A DNA stretch of 64,000 nt from Saxidomus purpurata (GCA_022818135.1 JAFMSR010000019.1:563655-627654); one strand, 5' to 3'. Shown: positions 47,631-60,050, numbered from the stretch's first letter. The notes: generated by a model not told the origin, from the letters alone. Numbers and translations are program-made.

Positions 47631-47857
47631 TTAGGTTCTTCTAAACATCATCTTGCTCATCTGTAATGAGTGATCAACTATAAAACTATGATAATACATA
47701 GTACTGTTGTAAATCCCGTTTAAGTTTGCCACAAAACAGTATTTATGCCACCAGCCTCCTTTATAACTTGCAGCACAGTTGTCCGTATTAGTGTCTAAGT
47801 CACGGTCAAACGTTGAAAAGCTGCCGCCGTTGTGAAAAGGACCGAAGGAATGGGTGT
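47631..47857 (-). CDS. FReD protein, locus Y, last exon
   Basis: Read on the minus strand after TTTCAG, it gives [14 protein letters not shown], then NCA and KGGWW, the calcium-binding and cysteine region of fibrinogen-related domains, and stops at 47631-47633. The usual C-terminal end (W...YSLK...MKIRP) is replaced by a degenerate tail ending MMFRRT. Exons 49157-49061, 48718-48554 and 47857-47631 join in frame (489 nt). FReD proteins bind carbohydrate or acetylated ligands and act in mollusc innate immunity, which is family knowledge. The first FReD exon is missing at this locus, so the gene is probably truncated. Confidence 0.75.
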
Positions 47858-48553
47858 CTGAAACTAATTAAAATAAATATTTATATTTTAAAAAGTGTAT
47901 GAATAATGTGCAGTTTATATGGACGTTTATCTTAACATTAAATTTACTGAGCAATAAGAAACAATTATACGGTGAAATTTAGTACATCTAATAATAAGTA
48001 TTTACTTTGTGTTTACAAGTGCACCAAAATGTGTGTAATATAAAACTCAATAATATGACAGTCGAAAAGAGAAAAACTCATCAACATCTGCAGTTTAAAA
48101 CGAATATGTGCATTTGAATAGATATATATTTCTATGAGAGAACTTTCTTACTTTTCCCATTCTTTGATCTTATATATACAAACAACATGTTTAAAAATAA
48201 GGTTTTTGCAGAGTTTTTAAATTGTCTGGGCTCATTTTGAATTATATGCGTAAATAAGGTGTAGTCAGATATCAAGATAATGTTCTTTGTATATGTATTT
48301 ATAATGATGTGTTGTTTACTTTGACTAACACAGAATGTAAACTTTAGGTTTGTGTTGATATTTTCATCAACCTTAGAAATGTGATATTAAAGAGATGCAA
48401 CACTCAATGAAAGCTGCTGCTAATTCATATGTAATATACATTTATCTAAATGATTCATTGTAATACCGTTCAAATTGACCATCACAGTATTAAGAAAAAC
48501 GTTTATCATTGATTAATACCCATAGAAAAATACTATGCATATAAATTATATAC

Positions 48554-48718
48554 TATGTAAAGAATGTGTTGTCTGTCCCAGGTGAAGGATAAAATCCGGG
48601 CCAGGCGAGAGATAAAAGTTTTCAAACTGTTCAAAGGCTCTTGTTCCATTTGCGGATTGTAGGTTGATACGTAGATCTGTTTGTCCTTGGCTTGATATTT
48701 CCTGTATGTAATTTAGAC
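48554..48718 (-). CDS. FReD locus Y, middle exon
   Basis: This 165 nt exon reads LNYIQEISSQGQTDLRI and on to LSPGPDF and LHLGQ, matching the central FReD strand region. It is open throughout. Its X counterpart has a stop at the tyrosine codon. Acceptor TTTCAG, donor GTATAT. Confidence 0.8.
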
Positions 48719-49060
48719 CTGAAATAAAACAAATATGACTTTAGATGAAAATAAATTAAATAAATCACAGAAGCTTCGCAGCTATCAAGACGGCACTCAT
48801 GGTTAAATCTTAATCCAATATTTAAGAAATGAATAACGGTAAGTGCAACACACCTGCGAAGTAAAAATGCCCAAATGTTGTTCGCATTAACAGCTATCAC
48901 ACATATGTAAAACTGATACCATACTTTGTTTGAAATACTACGTAATTATCATGTAAGTTGAATACATGTAAAGGTGTTTTCCCTAGTAAAGATATCACGA
49001 GAATATGACAATACTTACTACTTGTATAACTAAACTCTGTACATATAAAGTGATACATAC

Positions 49061-49157
49061 CTAGCCAAAACTCTGAATTCAAATTTCCAAATCCGTGTTT
49101 ATATTCTGTAAAGTTTCTGTAGAAATCCAATGATCCGTTGAAACGGTACTGAAATAC
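49061..49157 (-). CDS. FReD locus Y, first recognisable exon
   Basis: This 97 nt exon reads VFQYRFNGSLDFYRNFTEY, then GFGNLNSEFWLG, the signature of the second FReD segment. It starts in phase 0, so it needs an upstream exon ending GGWT as in X. No such exon was found between here and 51521. Confidence 0.75.
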
Positions 49158-49480
49158 CTATTTGAAAATAAACTATCTCCATACTGTTGATATTTTATGA
49201 ATCTAAAGAAACTATCCAAATTTTTCAACTTAGCCTAAGTAATCATTGAGCCACTTCATACCAAGTGCAAATCTATGAACATATTTAGTTATTGTATGAA
49301 ATAATATATTCATTCATTGTAATTGGTTGATCGCTAGTCACATGACGCAGTATATCAATGGATATATACTGGACGCGGTAAACAACATCTCGCAACATCA
49401 ATTTTCTATCTGTCAACAAGATTATCAATATACATACACAGTCTGTGTTTCAATGTATTATATAAGCCCTTATTAAAATA

Positions 49481-51520
49481 TTTGGGCGAGGGTTCAACAA
49501 GACTCTCTCATAATCAATTCAAGGTGAACAAGCAGAATGACTCCTCGTTGCTAAAACTGCGTCGATTGCTACCTCGTTGTGTGAGATTCTATAGGTTGCT
49601 ATATTTAGCAACACTAAAAATACCGTCATTAAAACCTGTCATAATGTTTGACCTTATCAGAATTTAGGCGGTTGGCGAGAACATTCACGGATATTTATGA
49701 TAAAGTTTTTAACCTACAAAGAAGATGCGACTTACAAATTCCATTATCATTTAGCTTCTTACAATGTAAATGTTCGGTATTCATTTTATTTATACGATGG
49801 TTTCATCTACATTTTTTGTAGAAAGAGCTATCTAATTTGACGCGCTTCATTGATACGTATCGGAAAGTCCACAGTACAGTCAAATATTTATTTCAGTGTA
49901 AACGATACGAAATTTCGTCGGTTCTTCACATACTGAACAGAAAATATCAGATTTAAAGCTTGTTTTTAAGTGGATGTGTGGATAAGTAGATGAAGTAAAC
50001 GTGGCATGATGTCATTGACAAGTTGTTCAGTTATATTCTAGGATGCCTTAACATTTCGTAAATGAATCAAATAATGTTAAATGCAAGGTCACATTGACCT
50101 TCTATCTAGTGACCACAGAATAGATATGTCCATGAAGAAAGTCCCTATCAAATTTGGAGCTCAGTGTCATAGTTATTGAGAGGATACCGTTTCTAAACGC
50201 GAGATCACTGTGACATTTACCTTTGACCTAGTAATCCAAAATTTAAAGTTCATCTACTATCCATGACACATGTCCGTATCAAGTATGATAGATGCAGATG
50301 AAAGATTTCTTAGGTTATTGAGCGTAAACCGTGTTTTTAAATTTGAGGTCAACATGACATTGACCTTAATTCAGACAACTTAACTTCATTTAATGTTCAT
50401 TTTCAATGTCCCTATTAAGTCTGGAACCCGTTAGTTAAAGTCTCTCAAGTTATTGAGTGGAAACTGTTGTTAAATGCAAGGTATATGTCACCTTGACCTT
50501 TGAGCCAGTGACCTCAAAATGAGGGAATTTTAGACGAAGATTCGTAAAGCTGGCAAATCGTTGTGTTGTTCCCTCGTAATTTAAAGGTTGCAGTATAATA
50601 TACTAAACTCACTGTTCCAACTACTGAACCGTTTCTTTTAGATTATATTTGCATGTTGTTTGGTATCACAAAATAAAGCAATTCTTAAGCATACATTTTG
50701 GAGTAGTATTCCAGTTGCCAGATGATAAAAACGTAATTAAAGTTGGCCCAGCTTATCTGTTTCTCTAATCACATTCAAATTCAATAAAATCTCCGTGTTT
50801 GGATTCAGTACTATTGACAATGTTTCAGTATTTGATATCAGTATATTGTGGACAGCGTCCACCCATTTCAATGTTTTATACAAAATTGTGAAAGATAATA
50901 AACAAGTTTTATTTTTTCGAGACCTGTTCCACAAAAATATTTGGCATGCTTGACTTTATATGTACAACACATTATGGTAAGGAACTCGTTATCAGGTGAA
51001 TGGCATATGTGCCTTAAGACATTTGATACCGAATGATCAGATCTGAGGCAGTTTCTTGACTAAGGTCATCATTATGACGGCCGTAGACATTTTTTACAGG
51101 GTACATGTACATTACACTTCCTTAAAAACACCATTGGGATTTGCATCTTTCCGCTCTCAACATAAGTTAGCGAAGATCAAATTACCTTGATTTATTAAGA
51201 ATATCAAACAGACCGGACACATAGTTCTTATATGATACTTCTTTTTTTATAAGCGACAAGCATCCTACCATCGATTAAAAGTTCAGATTATGTTTAAATA
51301 TACCAGTACGACTAAAGCTTACTCGCATCAGTATCTGGATTTTAAAATGCACATTATATGATTGTCGTGTGTATAAAGTCATATCCCTTTGTGTTTGTTT
51401 ATCTCGATTTTCAAAACCGTTTCCTAACTATTGAGCCATTATAAGACTTGAAGATGTTTTCTCCCTTTTATCGAATTGATCAACACAATTTTTATTCTAA
51501 TATACAGTAACATTACCAAC
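49481..51520. other. Intergenic or intronic DNA with dispersed repeat
   Basis: From about 50040 to 50530 the DNA repeats phrases such as GTGACATTTACCTTTGACC and TGACATTGACCTT, the same family as 22870-23400. I looked for the missing first FReD exon (DCYDLY...GGWT) and did not find it. Nothing else is supported. Confidence 0.5.
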
Positions 51521-51788
51521 CTGATTTAGAAGTCACGAGCAGAGAAACAATGATCCCAACTAAAATAACGAATGCCAAGACCATTGTTGTCATTACACAT
51601 ATCTTCATTATGTTCATGGTCCGGCCTTTCCTCTGAACAAGCTTTGTATCCTTTTTTTCATGTAGCGATTCTCCTAAATTGTGGTAAATTGTTTCATATT
51701 CACTATCTCTGTTAACGCCATCCAAATTAACTTCAGCATTTCCATTCGAAATAGTGTACACTGCTTTTCTTGTACTGAAGATTTCCAT
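51521..51788 (-). CDS. Exon for cytoplasmic tail and membrane anchor with ITIM-like motif
   Basis: On the minus strand it starts MEIFSTRKAVYTISNG. A tail of about 60 residues contains SEYETI followed by YHNL, an ITIM-like tyrosine pair, and then a basic stretch. A hydrophobic segment of about 23 residues (VMTTMVLAFVILVGIIVSLL) follows and serves as a type II signal-anchor, since no cleavable signal is seen. The donor is probably at 51521 (CAG/GTTGGT, phase 1), with an alternative at 51517 (phase 2). Phase 1 fits the EGF and first-FReD exon pattern of locus X. It may be the 5' exon of locus Y, but the next visible Y exon is phase 0, so at least one exon is missing. Function unknown; a surface receptor is plausible. 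Confidence 0.55.
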
Positions 51789-52136
51789 TATTCTGTATTA
51801 AAGTTTAAAAAACAAGAAGGTTCGTCAGTCTTCAAGGAAATTATAGATATGAGTTATGATTCAGATTTTCATTAGTAAAATAAATCTTCCGCAATCTATG
51901 TTTACATCACTGACTCAGCTGTCTTAATTAAAAGTTTATACATTGTTTTGGTGTATACAAACTCCTACACGGTTCATTTGCATAAAGGAACACGCTAACT
52001 TTCATGAAAATGGTCGATAGCCCGTAGCCTCCCAACCGTCTGAAATAGAAATGTCGAACTTTATGTTTCGACAGTATAACTAACTACCCTTGAGTTTTGA
52101 AAAAAAGTTTTGTTTGATGTCATTTTTTAAAGAATG

Positions 52137-52260
52137 AGCCGCCGTGGCGCAGTGGTAGCGCGTTCGCCTCAGGATCGAAGGGCCCCGGGTTCGATCCCTA
52201 CCATAGCCATGTCGGTAGTGTCCTTAGGCAAGAAAATTTATGAATCTGTACAAAGATTGT
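52137..52260 (+). repeat. tRNA-derived SINE
   Basis: The head has a clear box A, TGGCGCAGTGGTAGCGCG, and box B, GGTTCGATCCC, followed by GTGTCCTTAGGCAAG, the same body motif as the SINE at 9185. It looks more tRNA-like than the others, but the SINE body shows it is not a tRNA gene. Confidence 0.75.
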
Positions 52261-52544
52261 AAAACAATTACATAGTTTTTGTGCGTAAACACTTATGAAG
52301 ATAAATGTTAATTAAATATAATGAAACTTTATCAAGTCCCATTGTCAAATATTTGCACTTGTTAAATACAAATAATGCTTTGTAATAATCTCTGGTTTCC
52401 TTTAATAAGGAAAGATCGTGTTAGTACAAGGTGATCCATAAAATATGATACAACTTTGTGTTTTTATAAAATTGCGAAAATTATTGTTAGTGCCGGTTGC
52501 AATGTAAAGATGATAGCACGCGAATAATTATGTTCGAGTACATA

Positions 52545-52870
52545 GAGGATAATAGTTTGTTTTGGTGTAATACAATGTATCACGTTATAGTTTTACCGAG
52601 TCGGCACCAAAAAGTGATATGTACCAGTGGCGCAGTCACGAATGAAAATAGCTACTATTGGTGTTCACGGGTGAAATTATCGTGATATCACATCGATACC
52701 AACAATTTTATTGTTCATTTTATGTCTCAAACTCGACTTTTGTTGAGTTTTTTTTTTCAATAAAATGTCGAAAATTGCGGGAAAGGTCATTCAAGCAAAC
52801 CAAACATGACGTCATTTTAACGACGTCGTCGCCGTATGGTTTCCGGCATTCAAAACGCTCAATAATGTTG
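52545..52870. mobile_element. Foldback MITE, copy 2
   Basis: It repeats the order of motifs of 6440-6730: a TATCACGTTATAGTTTTA arm, CACCAAAAAGTGATA, TTGGTGTTCACGGGTGAAAT, ATCGATACCAACAATTTTAT, then TGACGTCATTTTAACGACGT. The second copy is diverged. Confidence 0.65.
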
Positions 52871-55369
52871 GAACATTTGACGTGACAATTTCAGAAATTC
52901 GTCGTGAAACAACGCAACCAACTATAAACAAAATTGGGGAAACAATCAGCATTTAAATGATGACAGCACTGACAATGGTGTTTCATGTTTTAACTTTCAT
53001 AATTGTAATTTTAAATCCTACATACAACGTTTGCGACGAAAGCTTTGGTAGAATATAATTAGTATCATATAAAAAATAAGTAATGGTACATTTCGTAAAG
53101 TAGTAGTCGTATTTCTGATATAATATTTCATTAGTCTATGCAAAAACTACTCATTTGACAAATGACAGACACATAGACAATAATAAACCACGTGTTATAA
53201 ATCATAGTACAACATTAGAAATCGGGTTAGAAGCAAACAAGCTTATGCTTCAATAGCTTGTACACTTAATATCACTCGCCAGCTGGAACAAAAGTATGCA
53301 TAGAAAGCTGTGAATTTGATCCGGATAAGGAACGACAAATGCGATGTGAAGGTTCGAATATGTTATATAATTATCCAGATAACATACATAACAATGACAA
53401 CATAACATAACGTCGGAAGTGACGTTTACGTCATTATCGTGGTAAAACGTGCATGAAAGCGAACTTAACAATTCAGTACTAAAACGTATCTACATTGTAA
53501 CTCGCTGACAATAGCTAAGAATACATGATAGTTGTTACATAAGAAATGACGCAGAATCAATGTGAAAAACGAAAATTCGAAAGTAGGAAAGAGGAAATCA
53601 GTAATGTCAAGAAAGATTAATGTACTTTATCATGTTTTCAGGGTCATTGAGTTCCCACGCGTACGATCCCCGATGTCCGTCATCTGTCTGTTCAAATTTA
53701 CCTTGTTGGACACTTTAGAAGCCACATGTTAAATCCAATATTCATGAAAACTTGTCAGAAAACTGTTATGATAATATATAGGCCAAGTTTGAAACTGGAC
53801 CACGTGGAGTCAATTATCTTACAAATAAGAGTATTTGTTTAAATAAAATGTAGGTCAAGTCTGAAGCTGGGTCACAATGGGTCAAACCAGGGACCATGTC
53901 AAATACTAAAACAACCTCGTTGAGTATCAAATCATCCTGAAAGTTGGACAGAATGTTTTTTTTTATTTTTTATATCGAGTTTGAAACTTGGCCACATCGA
54001 GTTTTAAACAAGGTTACCAGGTCAATTCATGGAATATCCTTGTCAATATTCTGGAATCCATATTTTGAACCAAATCATTTGAATGTTAGTCAGAATGTGT
54101 TTTGATGAATTTTAAGCCATGTTCGATACTGGGTTGTGTGGAGTCTTAACTATGACATAAGGTCAAGTTATAAAGGAATGCACCCGGTCAATCATGAAGG
54201 AACTTGTATAAACTTTAATGTCTATATTTGACACACAGTCACTTTGAACATTAGTCAGTCTTGATGAACTCTAGGTTACGAGCAAAACTTGGTCACATGG
54301 GATAAAAAATAGGGACATCAGGTACGCTGATCGTTATCTTTTGACCTACTTATTGATTTTGGTAGCTACTGTAATGTTACTTAGATTATGTTTACAGTTT
54401 TGGAAGCATATTTCAAAATTGTTCTTGACTGCCGACCTAAGTCACTTATGATTCAAACTTTAGAAAGTTCAGGCTGTGTATTCTCAATACCACTAAAATA
54501 ATTTCAAATAAACTATTCACCTGTAGTTAAACTTGTAGTTATCACATAGGGATGCAGCTTCCAGTTGCCTTGTTACATGTACATTCCAAAACAGTCAGTT
54601 TGAAAGTTGGAAAAGTAAACCAAATTTCAGTGTTGTTGGCATATGCATTCCTATAATTTCACATTTTTATACGTATATAATTCACAAATTGAGTCAACCT
54701 TAAACGTATTAGGAGACTTTGTTGCAGCCGCGAATAAAGATAAAAATTTTGCTGCTTTAACTGTGCATTTTAACTGGTTGATAGTCCCGTTTGATTAATC
54801 TTGCAGTTGGAAATTAATGTAGATGAATCCGTTTTAGCAAAGCAAATGCGGAATGGAATGTTGCTCACGCAAAACTTGAACAGATTTCTTCCTTTAAAGG
54901 ATAACATTTATCTAAAATTCAAATATGCCTATGGTTTTTTTCTATAGTTAATTCGAGTGCTTTAATACGATGAATGAAACGTTTAAGTCATTACACTGAC
55001 GTCATAACTCCACGTTAAAACGTTGTACAATTCAGTTTAGGGGTTCGCAATTTAAATCGCTTGTCTGCCGTGTTAGATTCTGAATCTGACGTCTTTTTGC
55101 ATACCAGATCGGGATATATGCAGTTTTTACCAGTGCTAGAAAATCTCATCTTACACCAACTATGTAAGACGACTCGCGTGAATTACTTGTGACGTAACGT
55201 TATAAACAATGTAATAATTATAAGTGACGTTGTATCTAGGAATACTTACCGACTGTTTTGACGTCCTTAACTTTAGTCATATGACTAAAGACGGCGTTTA
55301 CAATGTTACGACAGGGACAACCCTTTGACAGATCTAGGTATTTTGTGACATGACGACATCTGGCTGTGG
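52871..55369. other. Repeat-bearing DNA without recognised genes
   Basis: From about 53640 to 54360 phrases such as GGTCAAGTCTGAAGCTGGGTCAC and AAACTTGGCCACAT recur every 100-150 bp, a degenerate dispersed repeat. The remainder is unique AT-rich DNA without supported coding sequence. Confidence 0.45.
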
Positions 55370-55760
55370 CTGGATGGTATTAACAATAATTTCGGTATTC
55401 CGAAAAAATCTAGAAATTATGTCCCATACCGGAGTTACATATGGACATGATATAAGAAGGTGATCAAGGGTTTCAACATGCTTACAGTAATTGCAATATT
55501 TTGTGAATCATTTTTAATTTAAACTGTTCAATCCTTTTATCAGTGATGATATTATTTAATAGAAAATAAACAGATTTCCGTGGAACGTTCTTTTTGAATG
55601 TCTGTTCCTGGTACCTGTGTATATAAGGCTTTTCAATTCTTTTCGCAAAGAAATAGTCTGTGATTTATTTATTGGTCATAATATGTAAATTAGAGCGCAC
55701 TTTTACAGTTTTGACAGAAGTACGTACTGACTCCATCGATTTAATTATATTCTTCCAAAC
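55370..55760 (-). mobile_element. LINE C-terminal remnant
   Basis: On the minus strand a broken frame reads NVPRKSVYFLLNN, then IEQFKLKMIHKI, and after a shift CNYCKHVETLDHLLISC and VWDIISRFF. This is the C-x2-C...H...C zinc motif region at the end of many LINE polyproteins. It belongs to a different LINE lineage from the other two remnants. Frameshifted and dead. Confidence 0.75.
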
Positions 55761-56994
55761 TGTTGGGATTGCCTTGACTAACTTGGAATACTCAGACTTC
55801 AAGTTTTAATTTTATAATATCGGGACCAATCGGCTTTCCTGTTTTTGGCCTGGGGACTGAAAGTCCCCAAGGCCTAAGTTAGTATACCACATTTCAAACC
55901 CTGCAAGAATTTTAGCCGTGCTATGTGCGAATAACAACTGTAAACATGCGCTATGCGAAAGTAGTGCAAGACAGACCAGATCAATCTTCTGTTTGAATGC
56001 CGCATATGATAAGAACATGTTACAAATAAAAATAGTACATAAAACTTCAAACGACTGCAGGAAGGTATATAGCTTACGGGCTGCATTACACATTTTTTTC
56101 TGTTTTAGAAATTAATGCGCTGTTAGCTGATTACGGAAGATAATCATATGCATATCACGGAAAAGTACGGATATTTACGGAAATTTACGAAAACGTACGA
56201 AGCTCGATATAAGAGTTTGTAGTTTGATTTTCAAATTTCCGATGTTATTTCATTGACAACTTTGTTATTTACGAACGATAACATATATATTTACCTAAAA
56301 ATAAATGTCTCTAAAAAAAGATATAATTTACGTACATTCCCGAGAAGGAACTAACGTGGTCAAATTCACCCGCCATTTATCGAGGACGCTGCATGTCGAG
56401 GCCCAGTGAACGGTTTCACTGATTACAACTACAAGGTAACCCAGAATCATTTTTGGTTTTCTCTGTTATGCACATTGTACAGTACTGTATTTATATTTCA
56501 TTGCTGGTATTGCTTTGTTTATTTCTGTTTCAAGGTCTTGTCATTGGTACACAATAATTTTCGATCCACATCATCAGATCATATCGCTTGAAGTTGTATA
56601 AAGCGCAGATCGAATTATTTGTACTGGCTTAAACATTTTATAATGTTGACTATGTGATTATTTTTCATTTAACGTACATTTCATAATAAAACAAACTTCC
56701 CTGTCACCCATATATTTGTGAATCATTCATTCTGTCATATATTGAATTTCGTCCTCTGCACATTTCGACCCGCGCTTTAGGTAAGATTCAACGCAGAACA
56801 CGTAGGTGAAAAGTTGTTTTCGGGGAGTTAACCTATAGCCCCCAGGCCTTCAGCGCTCACAGCGCTTTAATTATTTTATGCTATCGTGAACAATCAGCTT
56901 ACCCGTGTTAATTTATGATATTGGGACCAATCAGCTTTCCCGTTTTAAGTTGATGCTATCGGGACCAATCAAGTGTGCCGTACAAAGCAGTTCT
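55761..56994. other. No recognisable gene
   Basis: Short frames at 55812-56115 on both strands lack family resemblance. A small palindrome GGCCTGGGGAC...GTCCCCAAGGCC lies at 55848-55873. GGGACCAATC(A/G)GCTT is repeated near 55821, 56922 and 56961. Confidence 0.4.
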
Positions 56995-57347
56995 CTGTTA
57001 AAGCCAGGTGTCTGATAAGACCTGATTTACTGTAAAAAATTTGGATTAAACATACTAGATTGGGGAAACGTTGGTACTTACAAATGTATGTTCTTCCCTT
57101 AAATATTTGAACAATACCGAACATGTATTAATTTACAAATAGGTTTAGTTGCACATACATGTATAGAGAAATAATGTTTTGAGAAAATCTGCTTCGTTTT
57201 ATAAACTATTTTGCATGACATGGCCTTTTACATCATTGCTTTATTTAACCCAAGTATTTATTTTTACTGACATTATGCAGTTTATCCGCAGCACACGCAC
57301 AATGGTCTTATTCGCATTGTTCACTTGTACATTGTATATGGAATAAG

Positions 57348-57571
57348 TTACATGCAGCATCTTCTAGACATCATTCTGCTCATCTTTAATGGGGAGCTAG
57401 ATATGAAACTATTATAATATATATTGTTTCCGTTTAAGTTTGCACTGAAACAGGCACTATACCACCAGCCTCCTTTATAACGTTCAGCGCAATTGCTCGA
57501 ATCAGAATCTACGTCTCGGTCATACGTTGAAAAGCTGCTGCCGTTGTGAATTTGACCAAATGAATTGGTGT
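57348..57571 (-). CDS. FReD locus X, last exon
   Basis: After TTTCAG it reads [19 protein letters not shown], then [13 protein letters not shown] and a degenerate tail to TAA at 57348-57350. It holds the calcium-binding DRDxDxDxxNC region of FReDs. It lies downstream of the in-frame stop in the previous exon, so it would not be translated unless that stop is absent in other alleles. Confidence 0.75.
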
Positions 57572-57960
57572 CTGAAACTAATTAAAACAAAATATTTTAA
57601 AAGTGTATGAATGATATGCATGTACATTGTGTATGGCCATTTATCTTAACATTTAACTTAACTAAGTAATTTGAAAAAAAATAATTTCAATATTTTTTTT
57701 TATATGTGTATTTATAATAATGTTTTGTAAACTAAAATAATACATGCACATAATATGAACTGGGAGCTGGTGTTAATATTCTATCAATATGAAAAGGTAA
57801 GAATAAAGAGATGCAGCACTTCATGTCAGCTCGTCATTTCTGCTGCAGTTGATTAATATATAATACACATTTATTTAAAATACACTGTCTTACCTTTCAG
57901 AGTGACCATCACAATATTAAGAGAAACATGTATCATATACTCATAGAAAAATATGTATAC

Positions 57961-58125
57961 TATGTAAAGAATGTGTTGCCTGTCCAAGGTGAAGGGTAAA
58001 ATCTGGGCCAGGTGAGAGATAAAAATTCTCAAACTGTTCAAAAGCTCTTGAGCCATTTGCGGATTCTATGTCGATACGTAGATCTGTTTGTCCTTGACTT
58101 GATATTTCCTGTATTTAATTTAGAC
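57961..58125 (-). pseudogene. FReD locus X, third FReD exon with in-frame TAA
   Basis: The exon has the same length (165 nt), splice borders and phase as 48554-48718. Three codons in, TAA at 58115-58117 replaces the TAC of locus Y. The remaining 50 codons stay open and read ISSQGQTDLRIDIES and LSPGPDF. The change cuts the FReD in half and removes the ligand and calcium regions. Locus X is therefore a recent pseudogene, a null allele, or carries a sequencing error. Confidence 0.75.
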
Positions 58126-58886
58126 CTGAATTAAAAAATTATGAGTAGATGCATTTTAATCACAGAAACTTTTGCAGCTCTCAAAACGGCACTCACGGTG
58201 GTATTAATTTCACCCTACAATCTTGATAATAAACCTGTCTTGAAAAGAGAAGGGAATAGAAAGTAAGCCACATATTTCTTGCAGTTGAAACGGACCTGAA
58301 AATTAGCCGGATTCGAAGATAAGCCGCCAGTATTTAATATAGGTAGAACAGGGATAATACTCCGATGAAGTAGATCTAGAATAGTATTAATAATAAAATA
58401 AGCAATGTTTTTAATTTGATTTACTCTGTTAAGTGATAAAAATATTTACTGTTCAAGTGACATGTATTTTAAAGATCAAATTCCCAATGGAATTAAGATC
58501 AATAAAATTCCGACAGAAACTAAAAACCATTTAGTTAATACGACCTAAAATCAGTATCAATTTGCAGAGCCGTTTTCATTTTCTTGCGTTGAAAAAGTAC
58601 TTAAAAAAAGTCGGACTCAAAATGAGTCGGTCTGGAAAATAAGCAACACATCCTAAATTCAAACTAAGCCGCGACTTTTTATCGAGATTTCAAGGTATGC
58701 GGGTAAGTGCAACAAAAATCAGAGTAACGTAAGTGACCCGGGGTTGTTTCGCAATTATAGCGATTACACATGCATAAAAGAGAAAGCACACTTTGTCTGA
58801 AATACAACTTATGAAAAAAACGAGAATATTAAACATCTGACATCATTCACACTAATAAAACTCTTTACATTTATATGGATACATAC

Positions 58887-58983
58887 CTAGCCAAAACTCT
58901 GTATTCACATTTCCAAATCCGCGGTCATATTCAGTAAAGTTTCTGTAGAAATCCACAGATCCATTAAAGCGATACTGAAATAC
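58887..58983 (-). CDS. FReD locus X, second FReD exon
   Basis: This 97 nt exon reads VFQYRFNGSVDFYRNFTEY, then GFGNVNTEFWLG. It joins GGWT of the previous exon to give the classic GGWTVFQ FReD motif. Donor GTATGT. Confidence 0.85.
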
Positions 58984-59488
58984 CTATTTTATAATATAAG
59001 GTAAATATTATATTGCTACCAATATTTAGCTTCCATCCATGTTTACACGGTTCTTGCACATACCAGATCAATGGATACAAGTGTATATGGTTTGCTGGAT
59101 ATAGCATTGTTAAGTTTGTCATCCTAGTCCAATGACCATTCAGCCCGGACTATCATCGACACATGAGCATGTTCACAGTTATTGTATGATATTCATACAG
59201 TGTGATTGATAGATCACTAGTCACATGATTCGGTGTATAAGTGGATATACAATTGACGTAGTATACAAAATCTCGTAACGTTAATTTTTCATCATTCAAA
59301 AGGTGTATTATATACAAACAGTAAAACATAAGACCAGATGGAAATTTTATTTCATATTAAAATATCTTAGAAATAATTTTGACTCCCTTGTAAATCCCTT
59401 CTTTTTGTATCATTTATTTTTGAGACATACATATACATTATGACAAAACATTCAAAAATACACAGTAAATCCCTTCTATGTAACTTAC

Positions 59489-59622
59489 CGTCCAGCCCCC
59501 TCCATCTGTCGTCATGTCGCAATAAACCTGGATATGTTGGTGAGTTTTCCAAGTGATAATTGTATAAACACCATCAGTTCTTTCCCCAGCAACATGATAA
59601 AGATCATAACAATCCGTAAGCA
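59489..59622 (-). CDS. FReD locus X, first FReD exon
   Basis: After ATTACTTCAG it reads LTDCYDLYHVAGERTDGVYT, then VYCDMTTDGGGWT, and is spliced at GTAAGT. D-C-x-D-[LI] and Y-C-D-M-x-x-x-G-G-G-W-T are the start of a fibrinogen C-terminal domain. It enters in phase 1 from the EGF exon upstream. This exon has no counterpart in locus Y, because the duplication ends between 58983 and here. Confidence 0.85.
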
Positions 59623-60036
59623 CTGAAGTAATTAATTTTTTATAGTACAAGGGTGTGCTTTAACGTTGATAAAACACGTAATGATTGAAATTGCTCTAGC
59701 TTTTGTCAGTTATACTTCGTCAATTCAAATATTTCGCAAAGTTCGATATATATTTATCATTATAGAGTTTTCGATTTAATTTGAGTTTTAATACTCGGAT
59801 ATTTCAAATCTACAATAATTAAATTAACAGTTCGCCATCACATCAATCACAGCACCTGTATGCAATCAGTCTAACGTACTGTCCAACTGTGAGGAAAGAC
59901 AACAGACACGACAACAATATCAAACATATACATGTAATTATAACACGTCGCCAACCGTGCAACAAGTACAGAAGATCACAAAAACAAAACAGTAAATACG
60001 CTTATAAGCTCTGATTAAGCATATATTAAGTAATAT

Positions 60037-60050
60037 GGGGGGGGGGGGGG
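60037..60050. repeat. Poly-G tract
   Basis: Fourteen G in a row in an intron of locus X. Possible G-quadruplex-like or simply a homopolymer. Confidence 0.9.

Larger units (their letters stand above)
47200..49480. repeat. FReD-locus tandem duplication, copy Y
   Basis: It matches 56995-59330 in the same orientation, including three FReD exons, introns and flanking DNA (for example GATC(G/A)CTAGTCACATGA near 49330 and 59213). The match stops just before the first FReD exon of copy X. Confidence 0.8.
56995..59330. repeat. FReD-locus tandem duplication, copy X
   Basis: Partner of 47200-49480, same orientation. It contains three of the four FReD exons of locus X. Confidence 0.8.

Noticed and set aside
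51521..51788. Direct splice of the membrane-anchor exon to FReD exon 49157 as a complete receptor gene
   Set aside because: The anchor exon ends in phase 1 (or 2) while 49157 needs phase 0, so this join would break the frame.
52137..52209. Possible functional tRNA gene
   Set aside because: Boxes A and B are good but it continues into a SINE body with GTGTCCTTAGGCAAG and lacks a paired acceptor stem.
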